The notes under the pieces: generated by a model
Database searches by the model: none
Told to the model about the DNA's origin: nothing
The model's input: only the letters and a program-made list of their open reading frames with translations
Program-made: the position numbers and the translations under genes
In this document: one piece after another, positions 20,801-33,100 of the stretch
Position numbering within the stretch: the stretch's first letter is position 1
Layout of the letters: every line of letters starts with the position of its first letter
NCBI GenBank assembly: GCA_023362775.1
Contig: JALMGJ010000001.1
Coordinates: forward strand, 92,698,001-92,762,000
Length of the DNA: 64,000 nt
Direction of reading: 5' to 3'
DNA from: Charina bottae
Taxonomy: Eukaryota; Chordata; Lepidosauria; Squamata; Charinaidae

Positions 20801-23800
20801 AAGTGATAGATTAAAGGGAAGTTCTTTACCTCTTGACTACTGTCTTGAAGCAATATACTGTATAATCAGAATCTCTGGACTGCTTGTCTTGGTCTTTATT
20901 CTTTAGTTAGCCTAATCTCTTCGCATAATTGTGAAAACAAAACAGAATTCAGTATCCAATTTCCAGGTGCTTATATTCATGCAATTCAGTGGCTAAATCT
21001 TTGGAAATATTTCAATCTTGCTTGTAGTAGAAATGAATGTGGAAAATGGCTATTTGAGGAGATTACTCAATAGTATATTTATGTTGGAAATTCTAAGAAT
21101 GTGGACTATGGATTATAGAATATCTCCCAGTCGTTTACATCTTTCGATAAGTCCTAAAATGCTAATAGCTGTATTGGATTTTCTTAGGTGACTTACGGCT
21201 TATGCTTACTGAATTTGTTTCTGGCTTCAAAAAAAAACTCTAAGCTATTTAGCCTTGTGACTGTTCTTTGAGGCAATTAATATTGAAGTTATTTTGTATT
21301 TAGGTAGCACCATCAATGTGTATTGCACTCTGTGTTATTTTATTATAAGATTTTTGCCATGAGACAATATTTGCAACATCGATCCGCCTAAGGTCAACCA
21401 GTGTGTTTGTTAGCTAGGTATGGATGATAGCCACAAATCTCCATTACTTCATGTTCAGTTCACTATTAGATCGAGAATAATTTGCTTTGATTTGAAACAT
21501 TTTCTGGTTAAGATGTACCCCAGAACCATGAAGTATGTGAGGAGGAGAGAGATTAATGGAAAATGGACACAGTTGAAGTCTTCTAAAGCCTATGTATGTA
21601 GTAGTTCCATTTTTGCCTAATGGGGAGGTTCCAGATACTGTTCTGCTTCATTGCAATTTGCTCAGGGAAAAGCCATTGTTCATCGTGGAACGTTTCTAGT
21701 ATAAAATCACTCTCTAAAATTCTGTTCTCAACCATACAATAACTAGGCCACACATTGTGCACCTCCATGAAGTGGTTTGCTTGCTTTTAGCTCAAAACGC
21801 TCCAAGAATATAATCAATTGTGGATTAGTCAACCCATTGACTAATTTAATTGTAACTAAGTAGGTGTCAGTCTCCCTCCACTTTAGCTCCGCTCACCTGT
21901 CATAATTTCATACCTACACGTGTCAAGCAAGCATTGTAAGAACTTGACCCGTGTTTGCTTTTCTGCCAAAAGCCTTGTTGCTCACAACCAATTGCTTGCC
22001 TTGACATTCCTGCCTTGGCCATTTGCTGATAAGACACCTGGACTGTTAACTAGCGTTCTGAAGGGAGGGGACCGAACTGGAGTGGGAACTGGTTTGTTTT
22101 TAATTAGATGGTAAATGATTTTCCATTTATGCCAACTTGGAAAATCCTTCCTTGAATAGAGGTGGAGGCCTCAGGCACAATCTTTCCCCTATCTTCCTTC
22201 CTGCTTTGTCTTCTGTGCCTAGGAAGATTAAGACCATTTCGCAAGCTCAACAGCAGCAGGGTAATCTTAACGATCCTCCTTTAGATGATAAAGGGACTTA
22301 GAAATAAACATCTCAAAATAACCATGACCTAGCCCCAGGTGCAAGGTCACAAAGCCACCTTAGAAACATATTTAAGGATTCCCTTACTAACTTTGCTCAG
22401 ACTGAAGAAGCTCCTTGGATAAGGAGCGAAACGTTTCCACTGAGAAAATAGAAATCCAGTTGACATGATTCAAGCTACAGAATATAATATATGAAAAATG
22501 GAATGTAAATCAATTCAGTAGTAAATCAGAACATCACAAACAGGGTCATTTCTCAATATAGTCTCAATACAGTCAGTCAGAGTTTCAAATATCTCACTGA
22601 AGTAGATTGTTAGTTTGTCCTCAGAGATTCCTATGGAATGATTAAACTTATTCAGTACACAGTTGGCTCTTTGCAGGGCACAGACAAGAGCAGAGCTGTG
22701 AATGGCTGTTTCTGGAGTTTGCCATTTGGTAGCAACATTTTTTTTCTTGCCGACATGTTAGTAGGTCTGAATGATATACTGCAACATCAAAGGAAAATAC
22801 TGCAGGGCTTTGCTCAGCCTGTTCTACTTGCATGCTCTGGCTCCTCCCCATACATCTCCCTTGGAATGAAGAAGTCATCAAATCTGTGCTGGGAGGATCT
22901 CTATGTTTCTGAGTGCTGCTTTCCTAGCTTCTAATCCAAGCTTAATCCAGTACTATTTCTTCTAAAGACTGGAGTCTGTGAATGAAGTCATATTTGGGGG
23001 CCTGGGGCCATATTGATTAAAATGAGCCAGATAAAGGCAAAATGTTGCTGTGCTGTTTCATGCCATTCAGAGTTCCAATCGAAGAGAATATTTGTAGCTC
23101 AGGGTTGAACTATGGTGTCCTTGGTGCTCTCTGAGCCTTGTTGTTTTCTTGCAGATGTTTCATTGCCAGGCTAGGCAACATCTTCAGTGCAAAAAGGGAG
23201 TGGGACTTGCTCTCTGTTTATATACCATGGCTTGTCCTGCTTGTGTTGGTGGGGGTGTTGTTCTTACCCACGCAACTTTATCAAAAAATGCCTGACCACT
23301 CAACCCACCACAGCAAAACCAACAGAAGCTATGAAAAGAATTACACTGCCATACATCAGAAACATCTCAGAAACTACTAATAGACTGTTACAACCACATG
23401 GCATCACTGTAGCACATAAACCAACCAAAACCCTTCAGAGCATCGTAAGTAACCCAAAAGACCCAGTAGCCCAGGGCTTTCCAAACTTTTGCGGTTGGCG
23501 ATACACCAACGGCCAGCCCACAAAGACCCGGAAGTGCCGGCGGCGCAAAAACCGGAAGTGCCGGCGGCGCTGCTTCCGGGTTGCCGCCACGGCGGCAGCG
23601 GCTGCTCCTTCGAAAGGGCAGGCTCCGGGAACCCCGAAAATGCCCTCGGTTCAGGCAGGGAGGCGAAAAGCCTCCCTGCGCACGCGGCATGTTGCCGAGC
23701 GGCACTTAGCGGGGAGAATTTCCACCCCAGCTCCAGGGCAGCGTGTGCGTGCGGGGAGGGGAAGCTTTTGCCTCCCTGGCAGAACCGAGGGCATTTTCGG

Positions 23801-26800
23801 GGTCCCCAGAGCCTGCCCTTTCGAAGGGGCAGCACTGCTGCTGCTGCTGCCCCTTCGAAAGGGCAGGCTCCGGGGACCCCGAAAATGCCCTCAGTTCAGG
23901 CAGGGAGGCAAAAGCCTCCCCTCCCCACACGTACATGCTGCCCTGGAGCCGGGGTGGAAATTCTCCCCGCAGAACAGTTGAGCGCCGTGCGCAAGCGCAC
24001 GGAGGCTTTTCGCCTCCCTGCCTGAACCGAGGAGTCCCCGGACCCTGCCTTTTCGAAGGGGCAGCTGCCGCACGGCAACCCGGAAGCACCGCCTCCGGTG
24101 CTTCCGGGTTGTCACGCGACACACTTGGGGCCCCCAGGCGACACAGTATTGTGTCGCGACACACAGTTTGGAAAGCTCTGCAGTAGCCCAAGAAGAAAAA
24201 AAATGAGTTACAGTGGGGCAAAAAAGTATTTAGTCAGCCACCAATTGTGCAAGTTCTCCCACTTAAAAAGATGAGAGAGGCCTGTAATTGACATCATAGG
24301 TAGACCTCAACTATGAGAGACAAAATGAGAAAACAAATCCAGACAATCACATTGTCTGATTCGGAAAGAATTTATTTGCAAATTATGGTGGAAAATAAGT
24401 ATTTGGTCACCTGCAAACAAGCAAGATTTCTGGCTCTCACAGACCTGTAACTTCTTCTTTAAGAGGCTCCTCTGTCCTCCACTCATTGCCTGTAGTAATG
24501 GCACCTGTTTGAACTTGTTATCAGTATAAAAGACACCTGTCCACAACCTCAAACAGTCACACTCCAAACTCCACTATGGTGAAGACCAAAGAGCTGTCGA
24601 AGGACACCAGAAACAGAATTGTAGACCTGCACCAGGCTGGGAAGACTGAATCTGCAATAGGCAAGCTGCTTGGTGTGAAGAAATCAACTGTGGGAGCAAT
24701 AATTAGAAAATGGAAGACATACAAGACCACTGATAATCTCCCTCGATCTGGGGCTCCACGCAAGATCTCACCCCGTGGGGTCTAAATGATCACAAGAACG
24801 GTGAGCAAAAATCCCAGAACCACACGGGGGGGACCTAGTGAATGACCTGCAGAGAGCTGGGACCAACGTAACAAAGGCTACCATCAGTAACACACTACGC
24901 CGCCAGGGACTCAGATCCTGCAGTGCCAGACGTGTCCCCCTGCTTAAACCAGTACATGTCCGGGCCCGTCTGAAGTTTGCTAGAGAGCATTTGGATGATC
25001 CAGAAGAGGATTGGGAGAATGTCATATGGTCAGATGAAACCAAAGTAGAACTGTTTGGTAGAAACACAACTCGTCGTGTTTGGAGGAGAGAGAATGCTGA
25101 GTTGCATCCAAAGAACACCATACCTACTGTGAAGCATGGGGGTGGCAACATCATGCTTTGGGGCTGTTTCTCTGCAAAGGGACCAGGACGACTGTTCCGT
25201 GTACAGGAAAGAATGAATGGGGCCATGTATCGTGAGATTTTGAGTGCAAACCTCCTTCCATCAGCAAGGGCATTGAAGATGAAACGTGGCTGGGTCTTTC
25301 AGCATGACAATGATCCCAAACACACCGCCCGGGCAATGAAGGAGTGGCTTCGTAAGAAGCATTTCAAGGTCCTGGAGTGTCCTAGCCAGTCTCCAGATCT
25401 CAATCCCATAGAAAACCTTTGGAGGGAGTTGAAAGTCCGTGTTGCCCAGCGACAGCCCCAAGACATCACTGCTCTAGAGGAGATCTGCATGGAGGAATGG
25501 GCCAACATACCAGCAACAGTGTGTGCCAACCTTGTGAAGACTTACAGAAAACGTTTGACCTCTGTCATTGCCAACAAAGGATATATAACAAAGTATTGAG
25601 ATGAACTTTTGATATTGACCAAATACTTATTTTCCACCATAATTTGCAAATAAATTCTTTCCGAATCAGACAATGTGATTGTCTGGATTTGTTTTCTCAT
25701 TTTGTCTCTCATAGTTGAGGTCTACCTATGATGTCAATTACAGGCCTCTCTCATCTTTTTAAGTGGGAGAACTTGCACAATTGGTGGCTGACTAAATACT
25801 TTTTTGCCCCACTGTATCTACAACATACAGTGTAAGGACTGTAGCAGCCACTATGTCGGACAGACAGGCAGAAGACTAGAAGAACGCATCCACGAACACC
25901 AACTAGCAGTCAGAAGACACAATGAAAACTCAATCTCACAACACATGGACAGACTCAACCATACTTTCAACTGGGAAACTCTGAGCATCTTAAACCAAGC
26001 CAAATCCAAAAATGCTAAAGAATTCCTGAAAGCTTGGCACTCAGAAAAAGCAGCCATCAACAGACACATAGAGGTAAACAACATTTACATACCATTCATA
26101 AGAGACAATAGAAAAGCCAGAACACCTCCTTGCCAGCAATCAACACCCAGATATGCAAAGATTGACACCAGGATTAGCACCAAAGGAACAATCAAACAGC
26201 ACAATATACCCTAATCAAGGAACTATTAACTCAGTCAATCAACCAAGCAGCAAACAACTGCCCAATCAAGGAACTTCCAAGGAGAGAACAACACCCCCAC
26301 CAACACAAGCAGGACAAGCCATGGTATATAAACAGAGAGCAAGTCCCACTCCCTTTTCACACTGAAGATGTTGCCTAGCCTGGCAATGAAACGTCTGCAA
26401 GAAAACAACAAGGCTCAGAGAACACCAAGGACTCCACAATTCAGAGTTCCTTCTGATGTCACAAGCCTGATGTGAAGGCACTTGTTCTTCTCAGTGATGG
26501 TCGTAGTTCTTCTGTAATTCTGGTAGGCTTGCAGCTGCTCAGAATTATGTTACACACACAACACATGTGTATGTGTGTTGGCAAAAAGATCAGATCTGAA
26601 AGTTTCGGATCTAGCTCAGACAAACATGAAAAAAGAATGGGAGCTTGCTCAGGTTAGTTTGAGGTAGGGATCAGTGGATCTCTTGCAAATATGCAGGATA
26701 TGTAACAGAATTATTGTTTAGGGAGCTTGTTTTTTTGCCTTCATTTTGCAACACACTCTTACAGCAGGGCACAAGGCAGGCACTTAATTTCTGATTAATT

Positions 26801-27112
26801 AAAATAAAACACCTATTAATAGTTTTCCTTTTTTTACTGCTTCAAGAATAGATAATTGATCAAGGTGACATATATGCCATTGTTTGGGGTGGGAGTTGAA
26901 TATTTTATTTATTTATTTTTCAATTTTTATTACCACCCCATCTCCCCCGAAGGGGACTCTGGGCGGTTTACAAAATATAACAGTTAAAATAAATATAATT
27001 TATAAATATAGATAAATATAAAACCATACAAATCTACAATCATCAAAATTACTAATAAATTAAATATAAAATCCAGGATTTTATCCAATCTTATATATAA
27101 TATATATAAGAT

Positions 27113-27168
<56 letters not shown>

Positions 27169-30100
27169 TGAATAATATAAAAGCAGAATTCTGTTTTTAA
27201 ATGTTTGTGACATTTTAAGAAAATGTTTATTAGCTTTTATGTTTTCTGTCTGTATGATTGGTCAAACAAATCAATACCTTGCTTGCAGTAAGTTCACTTA
27301 CTGTTCATGAGAATATGTATACCCCCATCCCAGCTAAATTTCTGAGTAGGATTGATTAATATTTGTCTGTGTCTATTTACACAAATATATATATATAGAG
27401 AGAGCGTCCATTTGCGAGCAAGTTTGGTCTAGTGGTTAAGGCACCGGGCTAGAAACCAGGAGTCTGTGAGTTCTAGTCCTGCCTTAGGCACAAAGCCAGC
27501 TGGGTGACCCTGGGCCAGTCCCACTCCCTCAGCCCTAGCAAACCACTTCCAAAAAACCTTGCCAAAAAAACTGCAGGGACTACTCCAGGCAGACACCAAG
27601 AGTAAAAAACTGACTTGAGGATATATATATTTATATGTATTTATATATATTTGTGCATATACAGTATATATGTGTGTGTGTGTATATCTATCTATCTATC
27701 TATCTATCTATCTCTATATCTCTATATATAGAGATAGATACACACACACACACTGTATATGCACAAATATACAGTCAGGACCAGAAATATTGGAACAAGG
27801 AAAACTGTTTTGGCAGTTGGCCTCTGTATACCACCACATTGAAGTTGAAAGGAAACACACCCAGATGGGAGCGAAGTCAGAACTTTCAGCTGTAATTCAG
27901 GGGGTTTGACAAAAGTGGGACACTAACCATTCAGGAAGTACAGCCAGTGGCATACACCCCCCCCATCATTGGTAGCTGGCTCCTGGGTACCCCGTGACCA
28001 ATCAAGCTGATAAAAGGCCTGGAGGTGGTTCTGAGTGTTACATTTGCATTTGGTAGCTGTTCACTGGAACTCCCAACATGAGGTCCAAAGAGGTGTCTAT
28101 GCGAGTGAAGGAGGCCATCATTAGGCTGAGGAAACAAAATAAACCCATCAGAGAGATAGCAAAAACATTGGGAGTGGCCAATACAACAGTTTGGAACATC
28201 CTGAAAAAGAAGGAATTAACTGGCAAGCTCAGCAACAGCAAAAGGCCTGGAAGACCACAGAAGACAACTAAAGCGGATGAGCGCAGAATTCTGCTCATGG
28301 TGAAGAGGAACCCTTTCACAACATCTAGCCAGGTCAAGAACGCTCTTGAGGAGGTAGGCATGTCATTGTCAACATCTACAGTCAAGAGACGGCTTTATGA
28401 ATGTAAATACAGAGGCTTCACAACAAGGTGCAAACCACTGGTAACGCTCAAGGACAGAAAGCCCAGATTAGACTTTGCCAGCAAACACCTAAAAAAGCCT
28501 GCCCAGTTCTGGAATAAGATTCTTTGGACTGATGAAACCAAGATTAACTTGCACCAGAATGATGGGAAGAGAAAAGTATGGAGAAGGAAAGGAACAGCTC
28601 ATGATCCAAAGCATACCACATCATCTGTCAAACATGGTGGAGGCATTTTTATGGCATGGGCATGTATGGCTGCCAAAGGAACCGGGTCACTGGTGTTTAT
28701 TGATGACCTGACTGCTGATAAAAGCAGCAGGATGAATTCTGAAGTGTATAGGGCTATACTTTCTGCTCAGATTCAGCCAAATGCTGCCAAACTGATAGGA
28801 TGCTGCTTCATATTGCAGATGGATAATGACCCAAAACATACAGCAAAAGCTACTCAAGAGTTTCTCAAGGCAAAGAAGTGGGATGTTCTTCAATGGCCAA
28901 GTTAGTCACCTGATCTCAACCCAATAGAGCATGCTTTTCACTTACTGAAGTAAGACTGAAGGCAGAAAGACCCACAAACAAGCAGCAGCTGAAGGCAGCT
29001 GCAGTAAAGGCCTGGTAAAGCATCTAGAGGGAGGAAACTCAGCACTTGGTCATGTCCATGGGTTCCAGACTTCAGGCAGTCATTGCCTGCAAAGGATTTT
29101 CATCCAGGTATTCAAGGCGATCCTTATGTTTGTAATGATGTTGGTTTGTTCCATTACTTATGAGCCACCAATGATGGGTGTATGTGTATGCCACTGGCTG
29201 TACTTCCTGAATGGTTAGTGCCCCACTTTTGTCAAACCCCTTGAATTACCGCTGAAAGTCCTGACTTTCGCTCCCATCCGGGTGTGTTTCCTTTCAACTT
29301 CAATGTGGTGGTATACAGAGGCCAACTGCCAAAACAGTTATCCTTGTTCCAATATTTCTGGTCCTGACTGTATATAAATACATATAAATATTGAAAACAA
29401 ATAAAGTTATATTTCTTTTTTATGTATTATATCTAGTTCCTATCTGATTTTAATGTGTTGATGTATTAATTTATAAATGTGTGGTTTTCTAAGTCAATAT
29501 GTGGCCCACAGAAATCCTTACATATGGTTTTGTTATGGTTTAGTGACCCCCATTACTATTTAAGTTTGACACCACTGTTCTATACAATGATCATCCAACA
29601 TCAACTTCGCTGGACCGGTCACGTTGTTCGAATGCCTGACCATCGTCTTCCAAAGCAGCTACTTTACTCCCAACTTAAGAATGGAAAACGGAATATTGGT
29701 GGACAGCAAAAGAGATTCAAAGATACTCTCAAAGCTAATTTAAAAAAATGTAATATCAGCATTGAGAACTGGGAAGCCCTAACTCATGAGCGTTTCAATT
29801 GGAGGTCATCCTTTATTAATGGCGCTATGGACTTTGAAGAAGTACGAGTACAGGGCGAAAGGGAGAAAAGAGTTAAAAGGAAGGCACGTCAGGCAAACCC
29901 TCATCATGACCGTCTCCCACCCGGAAACCTATGCCCCCACTGTGGGAGGTTGTGCGGATCCAGAATTGGCCTTTACAGCCACTTACGGATCCACCGTTAA
30001 AATTTTACCTTTGGAAGACAATCTTACTCGGCTACGAGTGATCGCCAATGATGATATAATCTGTTCAGGCAAGAAGGAATAGAATAGAGATATTTTGTCT

Positions 30101-33100
30101 TGGAATATTAATACTTCAAACTGTGCCCACTAACAACCAAAATCTTTATCCAGACAGAGGTTTGATTTTGATTGCTTTTGGGATTTGCATGAAGAAAATA
30201 TTGTGCATTTTGCACCAGGCGAAGCTTTCAGGGCAGCCTGAGGTAGGGCATGGTACTGTAGTCTATAGATGTGCTAATGAAGGCATGAGTCACTTTTGCC
30301 AGGGCATGCCAGTCCAAAAAGACCCGCAATTGGCATTCCAGCCAGAGTGTGACAAAGGGTCCCTGGCCACAGCCTCCATTTGCAACTCCTGCTGCTCTAG
30401 TTTTTGTTGTTTATTCGTTCAGTCGCTTCCGACTCTTCGTGACTTCATGGACCAGCCCACGCCAGAGCTTCCTGTCGGCCGTCACCATCCCCAGCTCCCC
30501 CATGGTTGAGTCTGTCACCTCCAGAATATCATCCTTCCATCTTGCCCTTGGTCTGCCCCTCTTCCTTTTGCCTTCCACTTTCCCTAGCATCAGTTTCTTC
30601 TCCAGGGTATCCTGTCTTCTCATTATGTGGCCAAAGTACTTCAGTTTTGCCTTTAATATCATTCCCTCAAGTGAGCAGTCTGGCTTTATTTCCTGGAGTA
30701 TGGACTGGTTTGATCTTCTTGCAGTCCAAGGCGCACTCAGAATTTTCCTCCAACACCACAGTTCAAAAGCATCTATCTTCCTTCGCTCAGCCTTCCTTAT
30801 GGTCCAGCTCTCACAGCCATAGGTTACTACAGGGAATACCATTGCTTTAACTATGCGGACCTTTGTTGTCAGTGTGATGTCTCTGCTCTTAACTATTTTA
30901 TCAAGATTTGCCATTGCTCTCCTCCCAAGAAGTAGACGTCTTCTGATTTCCTGGCTGCAGTCAGCATCTGCAGTAATCTTTGCGCCTAGAAATACAAAGT
31001 ATGTCACTGCCTCCACTTTTTCTCCCTCTATTTGCCAGCTATCAATCAAGCTGGTTGCCATAATCTTGGTTTTTTTGAGGTTTAACTGCAACCCAGCTTT
31101 TGCACTTTCTTCTTTCACCTTCGTCATAAGGCTCCTCAACTCCTCCTCGCTTTCAGCCATCAAAGTGGTATCATCTGCATATCTGAGATTGTTAATGTTT
31201 CTTCCAGCAATTTTAACTCCAGCCTTGGATTCCTCAAGCCCAGCACGTTGCATGATGTGTTCTGCGTACAGGTTGAATAGGTAGGGTGAGAGTATACAGC
31301 CCTGCCATACTCCTTTCCCAATCTTAAACCAGTCCGTTGTTCCGTGGTCTGTTCTTACCGTTGCTACTTGGTCGTTATACAGATTCCTCAGGAGGCAGAC
31401 AAGATGAATTGGTATCCCCATACCACCAAGAACTTGCCACAATTTGTTATGATCCACACAGTCAAAGGCTTTAGAATAGTCAATAAAACAGAAATAGATG
31501 TTTTTCTGAAACTCCCTGGCTTTCTCCATTATCCAGCGGATATTGGCAATTTGGTCTCTAGTTCCTCTGCCTTTTCTAAAGCCAGCTTGTACATCTGGCA
31601 ATTCTCGCTCCATGAATTGCTGGAGTCTACCTTGCAAGATCTTGAGCATTACCTTACTGGCATGTGAAATAAGTGCCACTGTTCGATAGTTTGAACATTC
31701 TTTAGTGCTTCCCTTTTTTGGTATGAGGATATAAGTTGATTTTTTCCAATCTGATGGCCATTCTTGTGTTTTCCAAATTTGCTGGCATATGGCATGCATC
31801 ACCTTGACAGCATCATCTTGCAAGATTTTAAACAGTTCAGCTGGGATACCGTCGTCTCCTGCTGCCTTGTTATTAGCAATGCTTCTTAAGGCCCATTCAA
31901 CCTCACTCTTCAGGATGTCTGGCTCTAACTCACTGACCACACCGTCAAAGCTATCTCCAATATTATTATCCTTCCTATACAGATCTTCCGTATATTCTTG
32001 CCATCTTTTCTTGATCTCTTCTGCTTCTGTTAGGTCCTTACCATCTTTGTTTTTGATCATACCCATTTTTGCCTGGAATTTACCTCCGATGTTTCTAATT
32101 TTCTGGAAGAGGTCTCTTGTCCTTCCTATTCTATTGTCTTCTTCCACTTCCGCACATTGCTTGTTTAAAAATAATTCCTTATCTCTTCTGGCTAACCTCT
32201 GGAATTTTGCATTTAATTGAGCATATCTCCCCCTATCACTGTTGCCTTTTACTTTCCTTCTTTCTTGGGCTACTTCCAGTGTCTCAACAGACAGCCATCT
32301 TGCCTTCTTGGTTTTCTTTTTCTTTGGGATGTTTTTTGTTGCCGCCTCCTGAACAATGTTGCGAACTTCTGTCCATAGTTCTTCCGGGACCCTATCTACT
32401 AAATCTAGTCCCTTAAATCTATTCTTCACTTCCACTGCATATTCCTTAGGAATATTAGTGAGCTCATATCTAACTGATCTGTGGGTCTTCCCTATTCTCT
32501 TTAGTCTGATTCTAAATTTTGCAATAAGTTTGTGATCTGAACTACAGTCAGCTCCAGGTCTTGTTTTTACCGACTGTATATATGTCCGCCACCTTTGGCT
32601 GCAAAGGATGTAGTCAATCTGATTTCGGTGTCAACCATCTGGTGAAGTCCATGTATAAAGTCGTCTTTTAGGTTGTTGGAAGAGTGTTTGTTATGCACAG
32701 TGAGTTGTCTTGGCAAAATTCTATCAGCCTATGTCCTGCTTCATTTTGTTCTCCCAGACCATGCTGGCCTGTAATTCTAGGTGTCGTCTGACTACCCACC
32801 TTAGCATTCCAGTCTCCTGTAATGAAAATAACATCTCTTTTTGGTGTATTATCCAGTAGGTGCTGCAGATCCTCATAGAACTGATCTACTTCTGCTTCTT
32901 CAGCATCTGTGGTTGGGGTGTATATTTGGATCACTGTGATGTTAAATGGCTTCCCCTGAATTCAAATTGAGATCATTATATCGTTTTTTGTATTGTATCC
33001 AAGCACTGCTTTAGCCACTTTATTATTAATTATGAAGGCTACTCCATTTCTTCTGTGGTCCTCTTGTCCACAGTAGTAGATCTGGTGGTCATCTGATGTG

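Larger units (their letters stand above)
23077..26438 (+). mobile_element. Penelope-like element, family A, with two nested transposons
   Basis: It is bounded by a 12-bp target duplication ATTCAGAGTTCC (23065-23076 and 26439-26450). Inverted terminal (pLTR) blocks at 23077-23280 and about 26215-26438 each contain a hammerhead-like core. Between them is the C-terminal part of a Penelope polyprotein with a GIY-YIG endonuclease. The coding region is split by a hAT MITE (23472-24180) and a Tc1 element (24211-25814). Without these the element would be about 1.05 kb. No reverse transcriptase domain is present, so it is a 5'-truncated or internally deleted copy. Confidence 0.88.

Noticed and set aside
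23187..23981. 264-codon frame with Ala/Arg-rich region
   Set aside because: It is the start of the Penelope frame running into the GC-rich MITE; all frames of that MITE stay open by composition.
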